NCBI GenBank assembly: GCA_027353395.1
Contig: DAIEHU010000158.1
Coordinates: 1-6,434 of the forward strand
DNA length: 6,434 bases
Reading direction: 5' to 3'
Source: Desulfobacteraceae bacterium
GTDB lineage: Bacteria > Desulfobacterota > Desulfobacteria > Desulfobacterales > Desulfosalsimonadaceae
Positions 6,167-6,434 of this stretch are shown here, one piece after another. Under the pieces are notes generated by a model. It saw only the letters and a list, made by a program, of their open reading frames with translations, ran no database searches and had not been told where the DNA came from. Positions within the stretch are counted from its first letter, which is position 1. Every line of letters starts with the position of its first letter. Made by a program: the position numbers and the translations under genes.

Positions 6167-6282
6167 TCCATCAGGGAAATCGCTTCTATCTGCGCGTTTA
6201 ATTTCTTGGCCGACACCGGATAAGGGGTTTTCAGTTCCTGGGCGAACAAGGACACCTTGAACTCCTCAATGGCCCAAAAAAA
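6163..6282 (-). CDS. hrpA: ATP-dependent RNA helicase HrpA, C-terminal fragment
   Basis: Read on the minus strand, the last 39 codons before a TAG (complement of 6163-6165) encode FFWAIEEFKVSLFAQELK, then TPYPVSAKKL and a short tail ending LMD. The pattern W-x-x-E-E-F/L-R/K-V-S-L-F-A-Q-E-L-x-T-x-Y/F-P-V-S-x-K/R-L is the conserved C-terminal end (DUF3418 region) of HrpA, a DEAH-box RNA helicase of about 1,300 residues that in E. coli has been linked to rescue of stalled ribosomes. None of the helicase motifs are in the window. The homology ends at the A7 run at 6276-6282, where the neighbouring sequence changes to a different gene of very high GC, so the rest of the gene is missing from this molecule or was lost in assembly. 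The gene converges on the glycosyltransferase, with overlapping stop codons. Recognition is from motif memory, not a search. Confidence 0.7.
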   Translation of the reverse strand, partial: FFWAIEEFKVSLFAQELKTPYPVSAKKLNAQIEAISLMD

Positions 6283-6434
6283 GGCCGCCACCGCCGCCCG
6301 CTTCCCCGACCGCCCGGCCCTGATCGTCCCCGCGCGCGGCGTGCGCTGGACCTACGCGGATCTGCTCGCCCGCGCCGAGAACTTCGCCGCCGGCCTGCTG
6401 GCGCTCGGTCTGGAACCCGGCGACCGGGTGGGCA
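6269..6434 (+). CDS. AMP-binding acyl-CoA synthetase, N-terminal fragment of foreign composition
   Basis: From an ATG at 6269 the frame is open to the window edge (55 codons). From about 6284 on it encodes ATAARFPDRPALIV, then RWTYADLLARAENFAAGLLA, then LGLEPGDRVG. This is the typical N-terminal opening of ANL-superfamily acyl-CoA synthetases: the xxPDxxAL strand, the TYAEL helix and the LGxxxGDRV turn. The portion from 6283 to the end is about 79% GC (120 of 152 bases), against about 51% for 6167-6275 just before it. The first five codons lie in the antisense of the helicase tail and the ATG has no clear Shine-Dalgarno, so the true start was probably elsewhere, left of the join in the genome the fragment came from. 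It is not a paralogue continuation of the 1447-3237 gene, whose N-terminus reads differently. Substrate cannot be told from the part present. Confidence 0.7.
   Translation, partial: MAQKKAATAARFPDRPALIVPARGVRWTYADLLARAENFAAGLLALGLEPGDRVG
6276..6282. other. Junction between two unrelated sequences at an A7 run
   Basis: Left of this run is the tail of a minus-strand HrpA-type gene at about 51% GC; right of it is the head of a plus-strand acyl-CoA synthetase at about 79% GC. Each side's recognisable protein signature stops within a few bases of the run. The pattern fits a chimeric assembly join or a library chimera better than a normal gene boundary, since the helicase gene is cut inside its coding sequence. 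A real deletion or insertion point cannot be ruled out from sequence alone. Confidence 0.65.

Overview
The window looks like a piece of a mid-GC (roughly 50-55% by eye) Gram-negative genome, most plausibly from a Desulfobacterota (deltaproteobacterial, Desulfobacterales-like) organism. The grounds are indirect: a COG1022-type long-chain acyl-CoA synthetase beside a CoA-transferase/GNAT fusion, an architecture I associate with that group, plus the general style of the proteins. It could not be confirmed by search. No rRNA, tRNA, CRISPR array, insertion sequence or phage gene was found.

Layout, left to right. (1) 2-298, the C-terminal 98 residues of a class I/II PLP aminotransferase. (2) 321-385, a large imperfect hairpin built from three 8-nt units per arm, in the leader of the next gene. 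(3) 408-1274, a MEMO-family (AmmeMemoRadiSam system protein B) gene. (4) 1275-1446, a gap with a perfect TTGACA box, then a long-chain acyl-CoA synthetase at 1447-3237; its start is set by a strong ribosome binding site, not by the longer TTG-initiated frame. (5) 3287-3334, a clear rho-independent terminator. (6) 3375-5231, a fusion of an acetyl-CoA hydrolase/CoA-transferase-like half and a Pat-like GNAT acetyltransferase half; the CoA-transferase half lacks the usual catalytic Glu motif. (7) 5234-6166, a family 2 glycosyltransferase starting 2 nt after the fusion gene. (8) 6163-6282 on the minus strand, the last 39 residues of an HrpA-type RNA helicase, whose stop codon overlaps the glycosyltransferase stop. 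(9) 6269-6434, a very GC-rich (about 79%) start of a second, unrelated AMP-binding acyl-CoA synthetase on the plus strand.

How the genes work together: the acyl-CoA synthetase would activate fatty acids. The CoA-transferase/GNAT protein next door has the right parts to sense or handle acyl-CoA and to acetylate a target, by analogy to Pat-type acetyltransferases that control AMP-forming acyl-CoA synthetases. This link is inference. The terminator between the two genes shows they are probably separate transcription units. The aminotransferase, MEMO, glycosyltransferase and helicase genes have no obvious metabolic link to that pair.

The most important caution is the right end. At the A7 run at 6276-6282 a minus-strand helicase coding sequence breaks off and a plus-strand gene of very different base composition begins. 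This looks like a chimeric assembly join, or less likely a real recombination point, so nothing to the right of about 6276 should be assumed to belong to the same genome.
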